Positions 1-10,307 of a stretch of DNA of 64,000 nucleotides are shown in pieces. The notes beneath the pieces were generated by a model. The model was not told the origin of the DNA and searched no databases. It saw only the letters and a program-made list of their open reading frames with translations. Origin of the DNA: Triplophysa rosa (Eukaryota; Chordata; Actinopteri; Cypriniformes; Nemacheilidae); the NCBI RefSeq assembly GCF_024868665.1, contig NC_079894.1, positions 3,621,426 to 3,685,425 of the forward strand. Direction: 5' to 3'. The number at the start of each line of letters is the position of its first letter. Position 1 is the stretch's first letter. A program made the translations under genes and the position numbers.

Positions 1-287
1 ATCTACAAGTTGTGATTCAAAGGATGCTACACATAACATGCCATCGATAGAAACCATCACAGTCCCACAAAGACTTTTAAATGTCCATTAAAACTACGCA
101 ACTCCCATTATAACCATTAAATAATCTCTGTAATGGTTTCTAATGTTGTTTTAGAGCAGGGATGTCGGTTCGTGGTCTAATAAGCATCTTAGATTTCTCT
201 AACAAAAAAAAACAAAAAAAACGCTTTTGCAGATGTTTCCCATGTAATGTTAATTCAAATACTTTAAAGTAATAGTAAGTAATAGTA
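1..287. other. no gene seen, left edge
   Basis: AT-rich sequence between the window edge and the first readable Jalpha segment. I see no further joining segment, RSS or constant-region exon here. The alpha constant gene expected downstream of the array is not in the window. Confidence 0.6.
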
Positions 288-293
288 ACTTAC

Positions 294-356
294 TTGTTTC
301 AATTATTAACTTTGTGCCCGTCCCAAAGATCATTTTGTATCCACTTCCAGAAGTCA
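294..356 (-). CDS. TRAJ: TCR alpha joining segment, window no. 1
   Basis: The minus strand reads TSGSGYKMIFGTGTKLIIET, with the canonical FGXGT motif. On the plus strand, a 12-spacer RSS follows: heptamer cacagta at 357-363 and nonamer gcaaaatct at 376-384. A GTAAGT splice donor (288-293) ends the segment with one base of the next codon, as in all Jalpha. It is the readable segment closest to the off-window alpha constant gene. Confidence 0.92.
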
Positions 357-544
357 CACAGTATTAGACAACACAGCAAAATCTATCAAGTCTGAGTAAC
401 AGCTACACAAATATTAGTCGCATAGTTAATCACTCCTTAACAAAACAATCACATTTCTGCCAAAACGTTAAAACACTGTTCTGCTGTATTTTATAAGGAC
501 GATGTGTTACGTACAACTTAATTTTAGAACTTTATTTCACTTAC

Positions 545-601
545 TTGTAAAAACATTAAGTTCAGCTCCAGAGCCAAAATAGATCTTGTTATTTTTAGAC
601 A
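545..601 (-). CDS. TRAJ: TCR alpha joining segment, window no. 2
   Basis: The minus strand reads SKNNKIYFGSGAELNVFT. The motif is FGSGA, with Ala in place of the usual Thr. The RSS has heptamer cacactg at 602-608 and a weak nonamer gcaattact at 621-629. The donor is GTAAGT at 539-544. The frame is open; use in vivo may be low because the nonamer is poor. Confidence 0.85.
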
Positions 602-728
602 CACACTGCATTTCCCCACTGCAATTACTCCCCATGTGAAAATACAGATTAGATCTGAATTAAAAGTACTTTTCCTTATCATATACGCTTATGTTTCATA
701 TACGCATCCGTTTACATTGCGGTATGTG

Positions 729-986
729 CACTCTTAAAAATAAAGGTGCTTAAAGGTTGTTCACAGCGATGCCATAGAAGAACCATTTTTGGTTCCACAA
801 AGAACCATTCAGCCAAAGGTTCTTTAATGAACCATCTCTTTCTTACCTTTTTATAATCTGAAAAAAACGTTTTTCACAACAAAGAACTTGAACAGAAATG
901 TTCTTCAGATGTTAAAGGTTCTTTATGGAACCAAAAGGTTCTTCTATGGCATCGAGGAACCTTTTGAAGCACCTTTTTAAAGAGTG
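729..986. repeat. inverted-repeat MITE, family A
   Basis: Both ends are inverted copies: cactcttaaaaataaaggtg on the left and a matching inverted end finishing agagtg on the right, with repeated ggttctt / aagaacc words inside. A second full copy lies at 8640-8900 and partial copies at 3263-3351 and near 4978-5010. There is no coding capacity. It resembles a short non-autonomous DNA transposon abundant in cyprinid genomes; the superfamily is not assigned. Confidence 0.75.
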
Positions 987-1107
987 TATTTGCGACGTTT
1001 TGATCATTTCGATGTACAGTATACTGTGCAGCCCTAATACTGACTTTGTCCAAAGATTTTTCTGGTTTAAATTCAGAACTTCATTACAGCAGTTACATTT
1101 TACTTAC

Positions 1108-1170
1108 TTGTTTCGACAGTAAGTTTGGTTCCAGTGCCAAAATAGATTTTCCAGTTGCTAGTTCCAGTCA
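1108..1170 (-). CDS. TRAJ: TCR alpha joining segment, window no. 3
   Basis: The minus strand reads TGTSNWKIYFGTGTKLTVET. The heptamer is cacattg at 1171-1177 and the nonamer gcatttact at 1190-1198, 12 bases apart. The donor is GTAAGT. The WKI-FG core resembles the segments at 4165 and 8956, suggesting a shared origin. Confidence 0.92.
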
Positions 1171-1343
1171 CACATTGTATTTCCTTACAGCATTTACTCT
1201 CATTACACTCACATTACATAAAACACTCACTGGCACTGGGAATTGAGTCTTGGTTTGCTTTTGATCAAATTTTCTGACTGTGAGCGATTAATATGCAATA
1301 AAAAAAAAACATATCAGGTATGGATTGATAAAGTTATACTCAC

Positions 1344-1409
1344 TTGTGTAAACTTCTAATTTTGTTCCAGACCCAAAGATCAGCTTTCCATATGCACTGC
1401 CAGTATTCA
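1344..1409 (-). CDS. TRAJ: TCR alpha joining segment, window no. 4
   Basis: The core reads GSAYGKLIFGSGTKLEVYT. The heptamer is a perfect cacagtg at 1410-1416, but the nonamer position (1429-1437, cctctaatc) is far from consensus. The donor is GTGAGT, shared with the related YGKL segments at 5917 and 10631. Confidence 0.88.
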
Positions 1410-1786
1410 CACAGTGTTAAAGCTGATACCTCTAATCCTCTACCTGGGACGGGTCGACACTCCAAATAATATAACATCTTAAGACATCTAAACTTAATCT
1501 TTTACCCTCCATTTTGCAGACGCAATTCACAGACATTGTTAATTATTGCTTGATCATATTGTACGCAGTGTTTTCAGGTGCCGTATGCTGTAATTTAGTT
1601 CTAAATCGGTGGATCCTGAACACCTAAATCTGCCTAAATCTTCATCACCGTGATTTAATATATTTAACAATCAAAATAAATATTTTAGTTGTTCTTTAAT
1701 GTCACGTGTGAACAGATGAATACTTTCATTTTTGCATTCGCATGTAATAACCCAATAATATATTATATTATATTAAAATCACTTAC

Positions 1787-1849
1787 TTGTATGAACAAGC
1801 AGATTTGTACCTTGGCCAAAAAGTATTTTTCCTCCAAAGGTATTAGACA
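1787..1849 (-). CDS. TRAJ: TCR alpha joining segment, window no. 5
   Basis: The minus strand reads SNTFGGKILFGQGTNLLVHT. The heptamer is caccgtg at 1850-1856 and the nonamer acattttct at 1869-1877. The donor is GTAAGT at 1781-1786. Confidence 0.92.
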
Positions 1850-2000
1850 CACCGTGTTTAACGTCATTACATTTTCTCCTGCTACCAGATTCTCCCCAAA
1901 TCATTAAAACCATAAGGCAATACTCAACTCGACCAAGCTTTGAAAATACATTTTGAAATAAAGTGGGATTTATGAAAACAGTGGATGAAAATGAACTTAC

Positions 2001-2060
2001 TTGTTTCAATGATCAACTGTGTGCTTTGTCCAAAAATAAGCTTGTATGACCCTGCAGTCA
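2001..2060 (-). CDS. TRAJ: TCR alpha joining segment, window no. 6, FGXS variant
   Basis: The minus strand reads TAGSYKLIFGQSTQLIIET. The second Gly of FGXG is Ser. The RSS has heptamer cacatta at 2061-2067 and a perfect nonamer acaaaaacc at 2080-2088. The donor is GTAAGT. The frame is open, so it is probably usable despite the motif change. Confidence 0.88.
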
Positions 2061-2465
2061 CACATTATGCAACCACATAACAAAAACCCACCCAAGTCTC
2101 AATGCACAATGAGTTCTACATTATTATTAGGCTACTTTCAAGTGTAGAATCGTCTTCTCGAATTGTGTTTTTGGTGCAGAATATGAACTGTACATTTAAC
2201 GCTCGTACGGTGTTCCTGTTTTTGTTATACTCAGCCAATAGTGAACCCATATCATTCAATTTCAAATCAATAAAGCCTAAAATGTATGTAAAAATACTTC
2301 AAAGATGTCACTTTATTCTAATTACAAGCAACATCGTTAATTTGTCATTTACCTCATTTGTACTATGATACAGGTGAATTTTTTTTATTTTGAATTAATT
2401 TAGACGTCTGAGGTTAAAAACGCAATCACGCTATCTTTTTAAAGATTAGTACAGCGGACACTTAC

Positions 2466-2519
2466 TAGAGTAAACTTGTAGTTTCGTGCCAGATCCAAAG
2501 ATCAGTTTTCCAAATGCAG
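2466..2519 (-). pseudogene. TCR alpha joining segment without RSS, window no. 7
   Basis: The minus strand reads AFGKLIFGSGTKLQVYS followed by a GTAAGT donor, so the 3' half of a YGKL-type Jalpha is intact. Upstream of the segment (plus strand 2520-2560) there is no CAC-starting heptamer or A-rich nonamer at the right distance; similarity to its relatives stops at about 2519. It can be spliced but should not be recombined. The inferred cause is a deletion or insertion breakpoint. Confidence 0.75.
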
Positions 2520-2692
2520 TTAATATGTTAGCAACTTTAATCAAATTGTATTTACTTGCTTATTTTTGTTGTCTGTTTGGTGGATATTTACTTTTGCAAT
2601 GTTTTACACTTAAAACTATTTTTGTGAAACTGTTACATGATACTTTGGAAAACGACAAGGAACAAAATAACTGAAAATGAAGTTTCCCATAC

Positions 2693-2755
2693 CTGAATGT
2701 ACTGTAAGCTTTGTTCCATTCCCAAATATCATTTTATACCCTCCAGTATTAGTCA
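2693..2755 (-). CDS. TRAJ: TCR alpha joining segment, window no. 8
   Basis: The minus strand reads TNTGGYKMIFGNGTKLTVHS. The heptamer is cacagaa at 2756-2762 and the nonamer acaaaaaca at 2775-2783. The donor is GTATGG. Confidence 0.92.
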
Positions 2756-2994
2756 CACAGAATGAAAGAGCTGCACAAAAACATCTCTGACTGTGAATAT
2801 AAAAGCCTCAACATGTCCTGGTTTATCTTATAGCCAAACGCTAACTAACAAAATCAACAGAAGTAAATGACTAATTACTATTATTAATTTAAGCAAGACC
2901 ATGAAATTACAATCTTGAGGCGTATCCAAATTCTTCAGGGGTTTAGAATCAATACCAATTATATGTCGATGTGAAGGAAAGTTTGCATTCTTAC

Positions 2995-3060
2995 TTGCTC
3001 TGATTATCAATTTTGTTCCCGTCCCGAAGAATATTTTATTGACGTTAACTCCAGTAGTCA
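2995..3060 (-). CDS. TRAJ: TCR alpha joining segment, window no. 9
   Basis: The core reads VNVNKIFFGTGTKLIIRA. The heptamer is cacagta at 3061-3067 and the nonamer gcaaaaact at 3080-3088. The donor is GTAAGA. Confidence 0.93.
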
Positions 3061-3157
3061 CACAGTATATGACTGCAGAGCAAAAACTATGTAGCCTGAG
3101 AGATTCTGTCTTTACTTAAGATGGGGACAAATGCACTTTGCAAAAATGCAGGGTTAT

Positions 3158-3351
3158 TTTCATCAGCGTTGGGTCAAAAATGAACAAACTCAGCCGTATA
3201 GTTAAATGAACCCAGAAAATTTTTTATTTGACCCAACAATTGGTTAAAGCGACCAAGCTCTGATTCTTCAGATGTTAAAGGTTCTTTATAGAACCATTTA
3301 GACAAAAAAAGTTTATTCTATGGCATTGTGAAGCACCTTTTTTTAAGAGTG
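3158..3351. repeat. two degraded inverted-repeat fragments
   Basis: The stretch 3158-3245 carries gttgggtc and gacccaac words in inverted order, like the element at 3948-4125. The stretch from about 3263 to 3351 is one end of the family A element seen complete at 729-986. No coding content. Confidence 0.55.
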
Positions 3352-3481
3352 TGTAATATCCTTGCATTTTTTTTAAATGAAATCAAAATAAAAGCTCTCG
3401 AAGTCTTAATCTAGGAAAGTCCACGCTTCTGTCCAAATACAATAAAACGGCCCTGTAAGCATCATTAGAAACGAATCTTAC

Positions 3482-3544
3482 TTGTTTGAATTATTAGCTT
3501 TGTTCCTGTTCCAAAAATCAGCTTTAGTCCACCTCCAGCATCCA
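3482..3544 (-). CDS. TRAJ: TCR alpha joining segment, window no. 10
   Basis: The minus strand reads DAGGGLKLIFGTGTKLIIQT. The heptamer is cacagta at 3545-3551 and the nonamer gcaaaatcc at 3564-3572. The donor is GTAAGA. Confidence 0.92.
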
Positions 3545-3947
3545 CACAGTATGAAACAACACAGCAAAATCCCTCAAACACTCAAATCTCATTCCTATTG
3601 GCTATTTAAGACTCATTCATATATGACTAAAATATTACAAAAACCTAAGTGATAATATCTTTATGCTTATTGTTGTTCTGCTCCATTACTACAGTACTAT
3701 ATTATTCAACCTGTTATGCATAAATTGTATTTTCCAGCGTGCTTAATATCACTGTCACTGTCATATAATGTCTTTTATACAACTATAATATACACTCTTA
3801 AAATGATATGATGTTTTTAAGCCATACTTGTGTAAACTGTTGGGTATAAATTAATCTCAGCGGTTTCAAACCAACAGTTTGTCCTTAAATCCAAGCACAG
3901 GTTGAAAATAACACAGCATTCCTATAATGCCTGCAAGTTTACCTCTT

Positions 3948-4125
3948 CACTCTAAAAAATGTTGGTTATTTCAACCCATCGTTGGGACACAAATGGACAA
4001 ACCCAACCGTCGGGTTGTAAATGAACATATGCTGGGTTGTTTCAAACCCGTTGTTGGGTCAAATGTAAACATGGTTGGGTTTGTCCATTTATGACCCAAA
4101 CGATAACCCAACATTTTTTAGAGTG
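3948..4125. repeat. inverted-repeat MITE, family B
   Basis: The ends are inverted copies, cactctaaaaaatgttgg on the left and ccaacattttttagagtg on the right. The interior is built of short words around the sequence caacccg. It is non-coding, 178 bp, and lies between two Jalpha segments. Confidence 0.75.
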
Positions 4126-4164
4126 TTTACTTTAAGAATGATTTAACTACTTTTTTGCACTTAC

Positions 4165-4227
4165 TACTTTCAACGGTCAGTTTGGTTCCAGAGCCGAATA
4201 ATATTTTCCAGCTTCCAGTCTGAGTCA
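4165..4227 (-). CDS. TRAJ: TCR alpha joining segment, window no. 11
   Basis: The minus strand reads TQTGSWKILFGSGTKLTVES. The heptamer is cacacta at 4228-4234 and the nonamer acagtaact at 4247-4255. The donor is GTAAGT. It is the first member of the six-segment block that recurs at 8956-11033. Confidence 0.92.
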
Positions 4228-4480
4228 CACACTAAACTTCATCCCTACAGTAACTCACTCATAGACCTCTACTACAGGTATTAAAGAAATCATCGATTTC
4301 ACTATTAAATTCCCCTGTGTTGTTTATGCCATAATGTCTAGAGCATCAGTTCAAATTTGTCTGATAAGCATCCAATTATATAAGCATCAGAATATTGGCG
4401 TTCAACAAGGTCACAACGTAGAATTACATAAATAAACCAAAACCCATTTCTCATAAAATGACATTACATAACTGACTTAC

Positions 4481-4546
4481 TTGTTTCAACTATCAGCCTT
4501 GTGCCTGTCCCAAAGATAACCTTATAAAGTCCACTTCCAGAAGTCA
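4481..4546 (-). CDS. TRAJ: TCR alpha joining segment, window no. 12
   Basis: The core reads GSGLYKVIFGTGTRLIVET. The heptamer is cacaatg at 4547-4553 and the nonamer acaaaaact at 4566-4574. The donor is GTAAGT. It is paralogous by position to the segment at 9475. Confidence 0.93.
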
Positions 4547-4817
4547 CACAATGTAACACCACTAAACAAAAACTTCCAGGTGTAAAACATCTAAATCTGA
4601 CCTGATCCATTAACATTAAATGTCAACTGATCGTTGCTAATGAAAGCTTATTTAATTTATATTTCAAAGAGCAGTATAGAATAACCATTAGTACATTTGA
4701 CCCTTGGTAAATAGTGACCTAGTAAATAACTATTTATGTTTTCTTTCATCTGTAATCTCTTGAGAACTGTATTGACATCATAAACTATTAACTACTATTA
4801 GCTTCCAAATCACTTAC

Positions 4818-4880
4818 TTGTTTCAACTATCAGTTTGGTTCCAGAGCCGAAATAGATTTGCCCAAATCCAGATGAAGTCA
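4818..4880 (-). CDS. TRAJ: TCR alpha joining segment, window no. 13
   Basis: The minus strand reads TSSGFGQIYFGSGTKLIVET. The heptamer is cacaatg at 4881-4887 and the nonamer acaataacg at 4900-4908. The donor is GTAAGT. It is close in sequence to the segment at 9926. Confidence 0.93.
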
Positions 4881-5163
4881 CACAATGCGGTTTACCAAAA
4901 CAATAACGTTCTGCTCTTTGAAAACACTGGTATTCTCATAAAGAAAAGAGCTAGTTTTCGAAGATATGAATGGCCAACACTCTTAAAAATAAAGATGCTT
5001 CAAGATGCCATTATTTGAAAAGATTGTTTTAAAATCTTCAACGACTAGCTAAGGAAAACACAAGCAAGTATGTAGTTCATAATAACAAAAAAAATGTGAT
5101 CAATTGTGAGAACAAAATAAAGTTATACATACGTGAGAGCGATATAAGCAATAATCTACTTAC

Positions 5164-5226
5164 TTGTTTCGACTATCAGCTTTGTACCTGTGCCAAAAAT
5201 GATCTTATACGCAACTCCAGAAGCCA
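5164..5226 (-). CDS. TRAJ: TCR alpha joining segment, window no. 14
   Basis: The minus strand reads ASGVAYKIIFGTGTKLIVET. The heptamer is cacaatg at 5227-5233 and the nonamer actaaaacc at 5246-5254. The donor is GTAAGT. Confidence 0.93.
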
Positions 5227-5361
5227 CACAATGAAACATCATACAACTAAAACCTTCTTACGCATATGTTCTGTTTTCATATATCTGCTTTTAGGTATTT
5301 TATTTTTTCTTACGTATTTGCATTTACTTCATTTACAGCTTTTACCTATTTTAACATTTAC

Positions 5362-5802
5362 GTCAGCATAGATTCCACACAGCAAAATCGCCAGTGTTAA
5401 AAAATGTCAAATTAACTCTCACAGTGTATAATCCACACTATGAGAGTAAAAAAATGTCAAATTAACTCTCACAGTGTATATATAATCCACACCATGAGAG
5501 TAAAAAAATGTCAAATTAACTCTCACAGTGTATATATAACCCACACTATGAGAGTAAAAAAAAGTCAAATTAACTCACACAGTGTATATATAATCCACAC
5601 TATGAGAGTAAAAAAAGTCAAATTAACTCTCACAGTGTATATATAATCCACACTATGAGAGTAAAAAAAAGTCAAATTAACTCTCACAGTGTATATATAA
5701 TCCACACTATGAGAGTATGTGGATTATACAGTATATGCACTGTGAGTGTTAATTTGACTTTTTTTAACACTGGCGATTTTGCTGTGTGGAATCTATGCTG
5801 AC
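5362..5802. mobile_element. fold-back element with internal 54-bp tandem repeats
   Basis: The left end (gtcagcatagattccacaca onward, about 65 bp) is repeated in inverted orientation at 5732-5802. Between them, about five copies of a 54-bp unit run head to tail. The unit contains pieces of the terminal repeat itself: caaattaactctcacagtgt, then tatata, then atgagagt. The flanks share tttac (5357-5361 and 5804-5808), a possible target duplication. It has no transposase, so it is a non-autonomous foldback/MITE-type element that expanded internally. Confidence 0.75.
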
Positions 5803-5916
5803 CTTTACTGTGCAGTTTTATCATCTTTACGTTTACGTTGAACTATTTTTATATTGTATATTCATATGAAAATGAGTAAAGGGCAAAAAGAATGAAGTTA
5901 AAATCTGTCTACTCAC

Positions 5917-5982
5917 TTGTATTAACATGCAATTTTGTGCCAGAGCCAAAGATTAGCTTTCCATATCCACTTCCAGCATTCA
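5917..5982 (-). CDS. TRAJ: TCR alpha joining segment, window no. 15
   Basis: The core reads GSGYGKLIFGSGTKLHVNT. The heptamer is cacagta at 5983-5989 and a weak nonamer actttaact sits at 6002-6010. The donor is GTGAGT. It is nearly identical in core to the segment at 10631. Confidence 0.92.
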
Positions 5983-6341
5983 CACAGTAGACAACACCAT
6001 AACTTTAACTGACCACAGCGTTCATAAGTGATGAGATGTTTTCGTGTACATTTAATGAGGTTTTAATAGCTTTAAATCTGATCCTTTTGTCTTATTTTGT
6101 TGTTTTATTGTATTTTTTGTTGAGACATTTTTCTACTTGTGGTTATAGACTTTCTTAACATATAATTTATTCCACTTGCATAATTACGTGATCATCACTT
6201 AAAAATCCTAAGCGACAATCAACTTACACGTTTTAGCATGAGATATTTGCTTGTGTACTATAAAGCCTAATGCAACTTTTGTTTCAGCGCTATCTTTTGT
6301 ATGTGATATGAAAAGAAGAGAAAGAGGGAGCTGAATTTTAC

Positions 6342-6398
6342 CTGAGTTTACGATGAGCTTTGTGCCGTCACCAAATATTACTTTCTTTGCTTGAGTCA
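6342..6398 (-). CDS. TRAJ: TCR alpha joining segment, window no. 16
   Basis: The minus strand reads TQAKKVIFGDGTKLIVNS. The heptamer cacacag at 6399-6405 is set by the nonamer acaaaaact at 6418-6426. The donor is GTAAAA. It ends the first copy of the duplicated six-segment block; its partner is at 10974. Confidence 0.92.
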
Positions 6399-6726
6399 CA
6401 CACAGTTATATAGCTACACAAAAACTCACTAACTACTTAATGGAAACCAAATGGCAACATAAGGAATTGAATATAAGTAAACTAAAATTGACTTTAAAGC
6501 AGTTTTATGTTCTCATGTAAGCATATTTTCTTAAATAAAGACTGATCCTGTGAAACACTGTTTGACAAAAGTCACATGTGACAGAAACGTTTGCCTCTTT
6601 TTTTCAGTGAAGCATAGTTTTTGCCTCACATTTGATCACTTTAAAATCTTCACAACCAGGGTTGCTAACAAAACATTAAATATGCCAATAATACATTTGA
6701 TGTTTGGTAAGTAATAAATAACTTAC

Positions 6727-6789
6727 TTGATTTGACAATGAGCTGTGTGCCTGAACCAAATATGATCTTATTCAATCCACTTCCAGTCA
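6727..6789 (-). CDS. TRAJ: TCR alpha joining segment, window no. 17
   Basis: The minus strand reads TGSGLNKIIFGSGTQLIVKS. The heptamer is cacatta at 6790-6796 and the nonamer gcaaaaact at 6809-6817. The donor is GTAAGT. Confidence 0.93.
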
Positions 6790-7030
6790 CACATTACCAA
6801 ACCAAACAGCAAAAACTACAGACACCCAAACTGCTCTACATACAATCAAACTAATCAACGGTTTAAACATATGAATGTATTATTAATATTAAACATATGC
6901 TCATTGTGTTCATCTGCCATTTGTAAAGAGGTTAACTTAATCAGTATTAAACAACATGAAAAGTGATCGTTTTTCAGATTGAAGGCATGATAAATGAACC
7001 CAAAGGAATGCAACAAAAGCACAAACTTAC

Positions 7031-7096
7031 TTGTTTCAACTATTAACTGCGTTCCTGTTCCAAATATAATCTTGTTGCCTGCACCTCCATAAGTCA
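7031..7096 (-). CDS. TRAJ: TCR alpha joining segment, window no. 18
   Basis: The core reads GGAGNKIIFGTGTQLIVET. The heptamer is cacaaca at 7097-7103 and a perfect nonamer acaaaaacc lies at 7116-7124. The donor is GTAAGT. Confidence 0.94.
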
Positions 7097-7598
7097 CACA
7101 ACATAACATAACCCAACAAAAACCGGCCTCCCTGACTCGCCTTTCATAATTAATTCATGTCAAAGTTAATAATTGTGAAAGAAAACTTTTCAATAAGCTA
7201 AATGATCAGAGTTTCATTTTTAAAGTAAAAAAGGAATCGTTGCACATTTTCACGTGCATGCACTGCTTTGCTGGCATACTATATCAACTACATTACAGCA
7301 TTGATTTCATCTCAGAAAATGGATACCTGATTAATAAAAACAATTTGTCATGTATGAAATGCTTCGAATCGCTCGACTACCTTCCAAAACACTATGTTTA
7401 ACTAGGTTTCTAGAACCAAAACATAATTCCTTGAATCCAAACGTAGAGACGCAATGCACTACCTCTCTATTACAGAAATGACAGAAATCTACACTAATGA
7501 TTCTTATTCATCATTTATCCTTGAAATTACAATCATGTAAAGTCACAGGCTGATTCTTGTTAGTGTAAAGGTTAAAATATAGATCAAATCAACTTTAC

Positions 7599-7661
7599 CT
7601 GGATTTACAGTGAGCTTTGTGCCTTTCCCAAATATTACTTTTTGTAAGCCGGTAGTAGTCA
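7599..7661 (-). CDS. TRAJ: TCR alpha joining segment, window no. 19
   Basis: The minus strand reads TTTGLQKVIFGKGTKLTVNP. The heptamer is cacacag at 7662-7668 and the nonamer acaaaaaca at 7681-7689. The donor is GTAAAG. Confidence 0.93.
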
Positions 7662-7856
7662 CACACAGTTAATAAGCCACACAAAAACACACAGGCTACA
7701 AGCGCCTCCAAACACTAACTGTATAAAGACTAACGAAAAGAAAATTTATTTAACCATAGTAAACCATTCATTTTACTATAGTAAACAAAAACCTCTCTTA
7801 AACCCACACAAATGTGAATTTTTTTTTGTAATTGTATTGTATTGTAATGTACTTAC

Positions 7857-7919
7857 TCGATGTGACGACAAGTTGTGTGCTTGTGCCGAATATAAGCTTA
7901 TAGTTTCCACCAAGAGTCA
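7857..7919 (-). CDS. TRAJ: TCR alpha joining segment, window no. 20, FGXS variant
   Basis: The minus strand reads TLGGNYKLIFGTSTQLVVTS, again with Ser for the second motif Gly, as in the segment at 2001. The heptamer is cacacta at 7920-7926 and the nonamer acaaaaact at 7939-7947. The donor is GTAAGT. Confidence 0.9.
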
Positions 7920-8372
7920 CACACTATATTACCAAACAACAAAAACTAATGCATGCTCTCCATTCACTCTGTGCAAATCATATCCTAATGTACGATCCGT
8001 AAAATACATGTCAGTACAGAATATTTTACATTTTAAGCTGTAATAAACAAATTCAAAATTCAAAACAAACAGAAATCACAATGTGGTTCAAGTGAAAATG
8101 TTGACCAGACTGTTGATCAATGCATTTCTATTGCAACACCCAGCGCATTGGTTTGCCTTCTACTTTTGTGAATTCAGCGTACTCTAAAATGTATATTTTG
8201 TGATTAAAAGAAACAGGTAGGTTTACAAAATAGCCAGCTGTTGTGCATATGGATCTCTTCACATATGAATAACATTTCACGTATTTAGATGTGCCTCTCA
8301 CTGTAAACTAATATAAGAGATACAAAAATGTGTTCAGAGTAATATAACCAGACTTAAAGATGTTGAACTTAC

Positions 8373-8435
8373 TTGAATCAACAGTTAATTTCGTGCCTCT
8401 CCCGAATATAATCTTTCTTGCACCTCCAGCATTCA
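8373..8435 (-). CDS. TRAJ: TCR alpha joining segment, window no. 21
   Basis: The minus strand reads NAGGARKIIFGRGTKLTVDS. The heptamer is cacaatg at 8436-8442 and the nonamer tcaaaaact at 8455-8463. The donor is GTAAGT. Confidence 0.93.
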
Positions 8436-8639
8436 CACAATGTCAGAGTACACATCAAAAACTCCCGTCACACTGGACACAAGTCTATAGATTGTGTTTT
8501 AACTTAAACTCGCATAAATAAAAACACAATTCTATTTTTACTAAGTCTTGAACATATTAAATGTCCAATTATCTTCTATTTTTCTGTTTCGATCTGTTGT
8601 TTAATATTCAGATTACGGTCATGATGACGAACAAAGCAG

Positions 8640-8900
8640 ACTCTTAAAAATGAAGGTGCTTCACGATGCCATAGAAGAACCTTTTTTTGTCTAAATGGTT
8701 CCATGAAGCATATTTAACATCCGAATTCTGTTTCATAAAGGTTCTTTGTGGTGAAAAAAGGTTCTTCGCATTATAAAAAGGTAGGAAAGAGATGGTTCTT
8801 TAAAGAACCTTTGACTGAATGGTTCTTTGTGGAACCAAAAATGGTGTATTTTATGGCATCGCTGTGAACAACCTTTAAAGCACCTTTAGTTTTAAGAGTG
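8640..8900. repeat. inverted-repeat MITE, family A, second copy
   Basis: The ends are actcttaaaaatgaaggtgc on the left and the inverted gcacctttagttttaagagt on the right, with the same ggttctttg / gaacc interior words as the copy at 729-986. Non-coding. Confidence 0.75.
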
Positions 8901-8955
8901 CATTTGAAGTATAATGTGTTGTGAAATAGGTTTAACATACTGTTAAAGCACTTAC

Positions 8956-9015
8956 TACTTTCAACTTTAAGTTTGGTTCCAGAGCCAAAATAGATTTTCC
9001 AGCTTCCTTGAGTCA
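8956..9015 (-). CDS. TRAJ: TCR alpha joining segment, window no. 22
   Basis: The minus strand reads TQGSWKIYFGSGTKLKVES. The heptamer is cacacaa at 9016-9022 and the nonamer acaagaact at 9035-9043. The donor is GTAAGT. It begins the second copy of the six-segment block and matches the segment at 4165. Confidence 0.92.
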
Positions 9016-9474
9016 CACACAATAACATGGCCCTACAAGAACTTCCTCATACAATACTACTTCAAGTAGTAAAAGTTGAAGACTGTCACCTTTTCCAAAA
9101 GTTCTCACGCTGTAAGACTGGACATCATTGACTATATCATAAGACTAAACCTTGTATCTCCATTTTTTATTATTTTTAAAATCATTAGTACTCGTCACCC
9201 TCCATGTTTGTCTGTGGGTCTAGCGAATTCTTAACCTATCATAAGTATTAAAATAGCTTGTCAACTTGTGTTTAATTATATTTCTTGTAAAATTGCAGTT
9301 TTGGAGATACAGGTGTGCAGTCCGACTGTGACAATATACTAAACATAATAATAACATTCCAAGATCACCGCTGGTACCGTTGACTTACTAAATGGCAGAT
9401 AATGAAGACTTTTATCATGTTTTGAATAATTAATCTAAATAGATAAAACATGTAACCAATATAAACAAACTTAC

Positions 9475-9537
9475 TGGCTTCAACTATCAGCTTTGTGCCT
9501 GTTGCAAAGAAAATCTTCAAGGCTCCACTTCCAGTCA
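9475..9537 (-). CDS. TRAJ: TCR alpha joining segment, window no. 23, FAXG variant
   Basis: The minus strand reads TGSGALKIFFATGTKLIVEA. The first Gly of the motif is Ala. The RSS looks functional (cacaata 9538-9544, acaaaaact 9557-9565) and the donor is GTAAGT. It may be recombined but give a poorly folding receptor. Confidence 0.88.
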
Positions 9538-9925
9538 CACAATATAAGCTCGCACAACAAAAACTGACCCGAGAAACTAAAACCAGCTCAACTACAGTAA
9601 CTTATTTTTGAATTACATATTACTAATTAATACATTTTGATAAGATTACTATTTAATATTTTTTTATATTTATATTTCATTTATATTTTATTGTATATGA
9701 ATTGTATTAAATTGAATTAAAACTACTCAACCATTATCGATTCATTTAAATGTCCTCCATGTAAAGTATTGACCATTTTGTAGACGATTATGGGTCTATA
9801 TAAATAGTATGGTATGTCTATCTACATAAATTTTTGGATTAAAACAACAAAAATCTGGTTTATAAGGTGCTCTAGAAACCTAATAAACAGAATGTTTTTC
9901 AATCGTTTCTATTAAATGCACTTAC

Positions 9926-9985
9926 TTGTTTCAACTATCAGTTTGGTTCCAGTACCAAAGTAGATTTGATAAGCAGATGAAGTCA
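9926..9985 (-). CDS. TRAJ: TCR alpha joining segment, window no. 24
   Basis: The minus strand reads TSSAYQIYFGTGTKLIVET. The heptamer is a perfect cacagtg at 9986-9992; the nonamer is acaataaca at 10005-10013. The donor is GTAAGT. Confidence 0.93.
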
Positions 9986-10307
9986 CACAGTGTGGTTCAC
10001 CAAGACAATAACATTTGACCAATTATATTTTTAGAATAAAAAACTAAACTCTGTAATTTTATAAATGCACAGTTTTTTGCTTATTGTGAAAATGCATTGG
10101 GTTAAATTAGGGAAAAATTGCAAAAAATATATATTTTAAGGTTATAGGCTTAGTGCAAAAATGTTCTTGTTTATTTTGGCAATGTCATTTTTATGATTTT
10201 TAAAAGATAAATGATACTATGATCTATCAATAGCACAGTTAACAAATGTGATAAATCGTATCAATTGTAAACGCATGCAAGAGCACCACTAATAATAATA
10301 AACTTAC

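Noticed and set aside
3829..3860. acttgtgtaaact phrase resembling the 3' end of a Jalpha
   Set aside because: Only about 12 bases match, with no FG motif and no RSS.
5430..5720. Regular 54-bp repeats, considered as a CRISPR-like array
   Set aside because: Contiguous tandem units without unique spacers, inside a fold-back element of a vertebrate genome.
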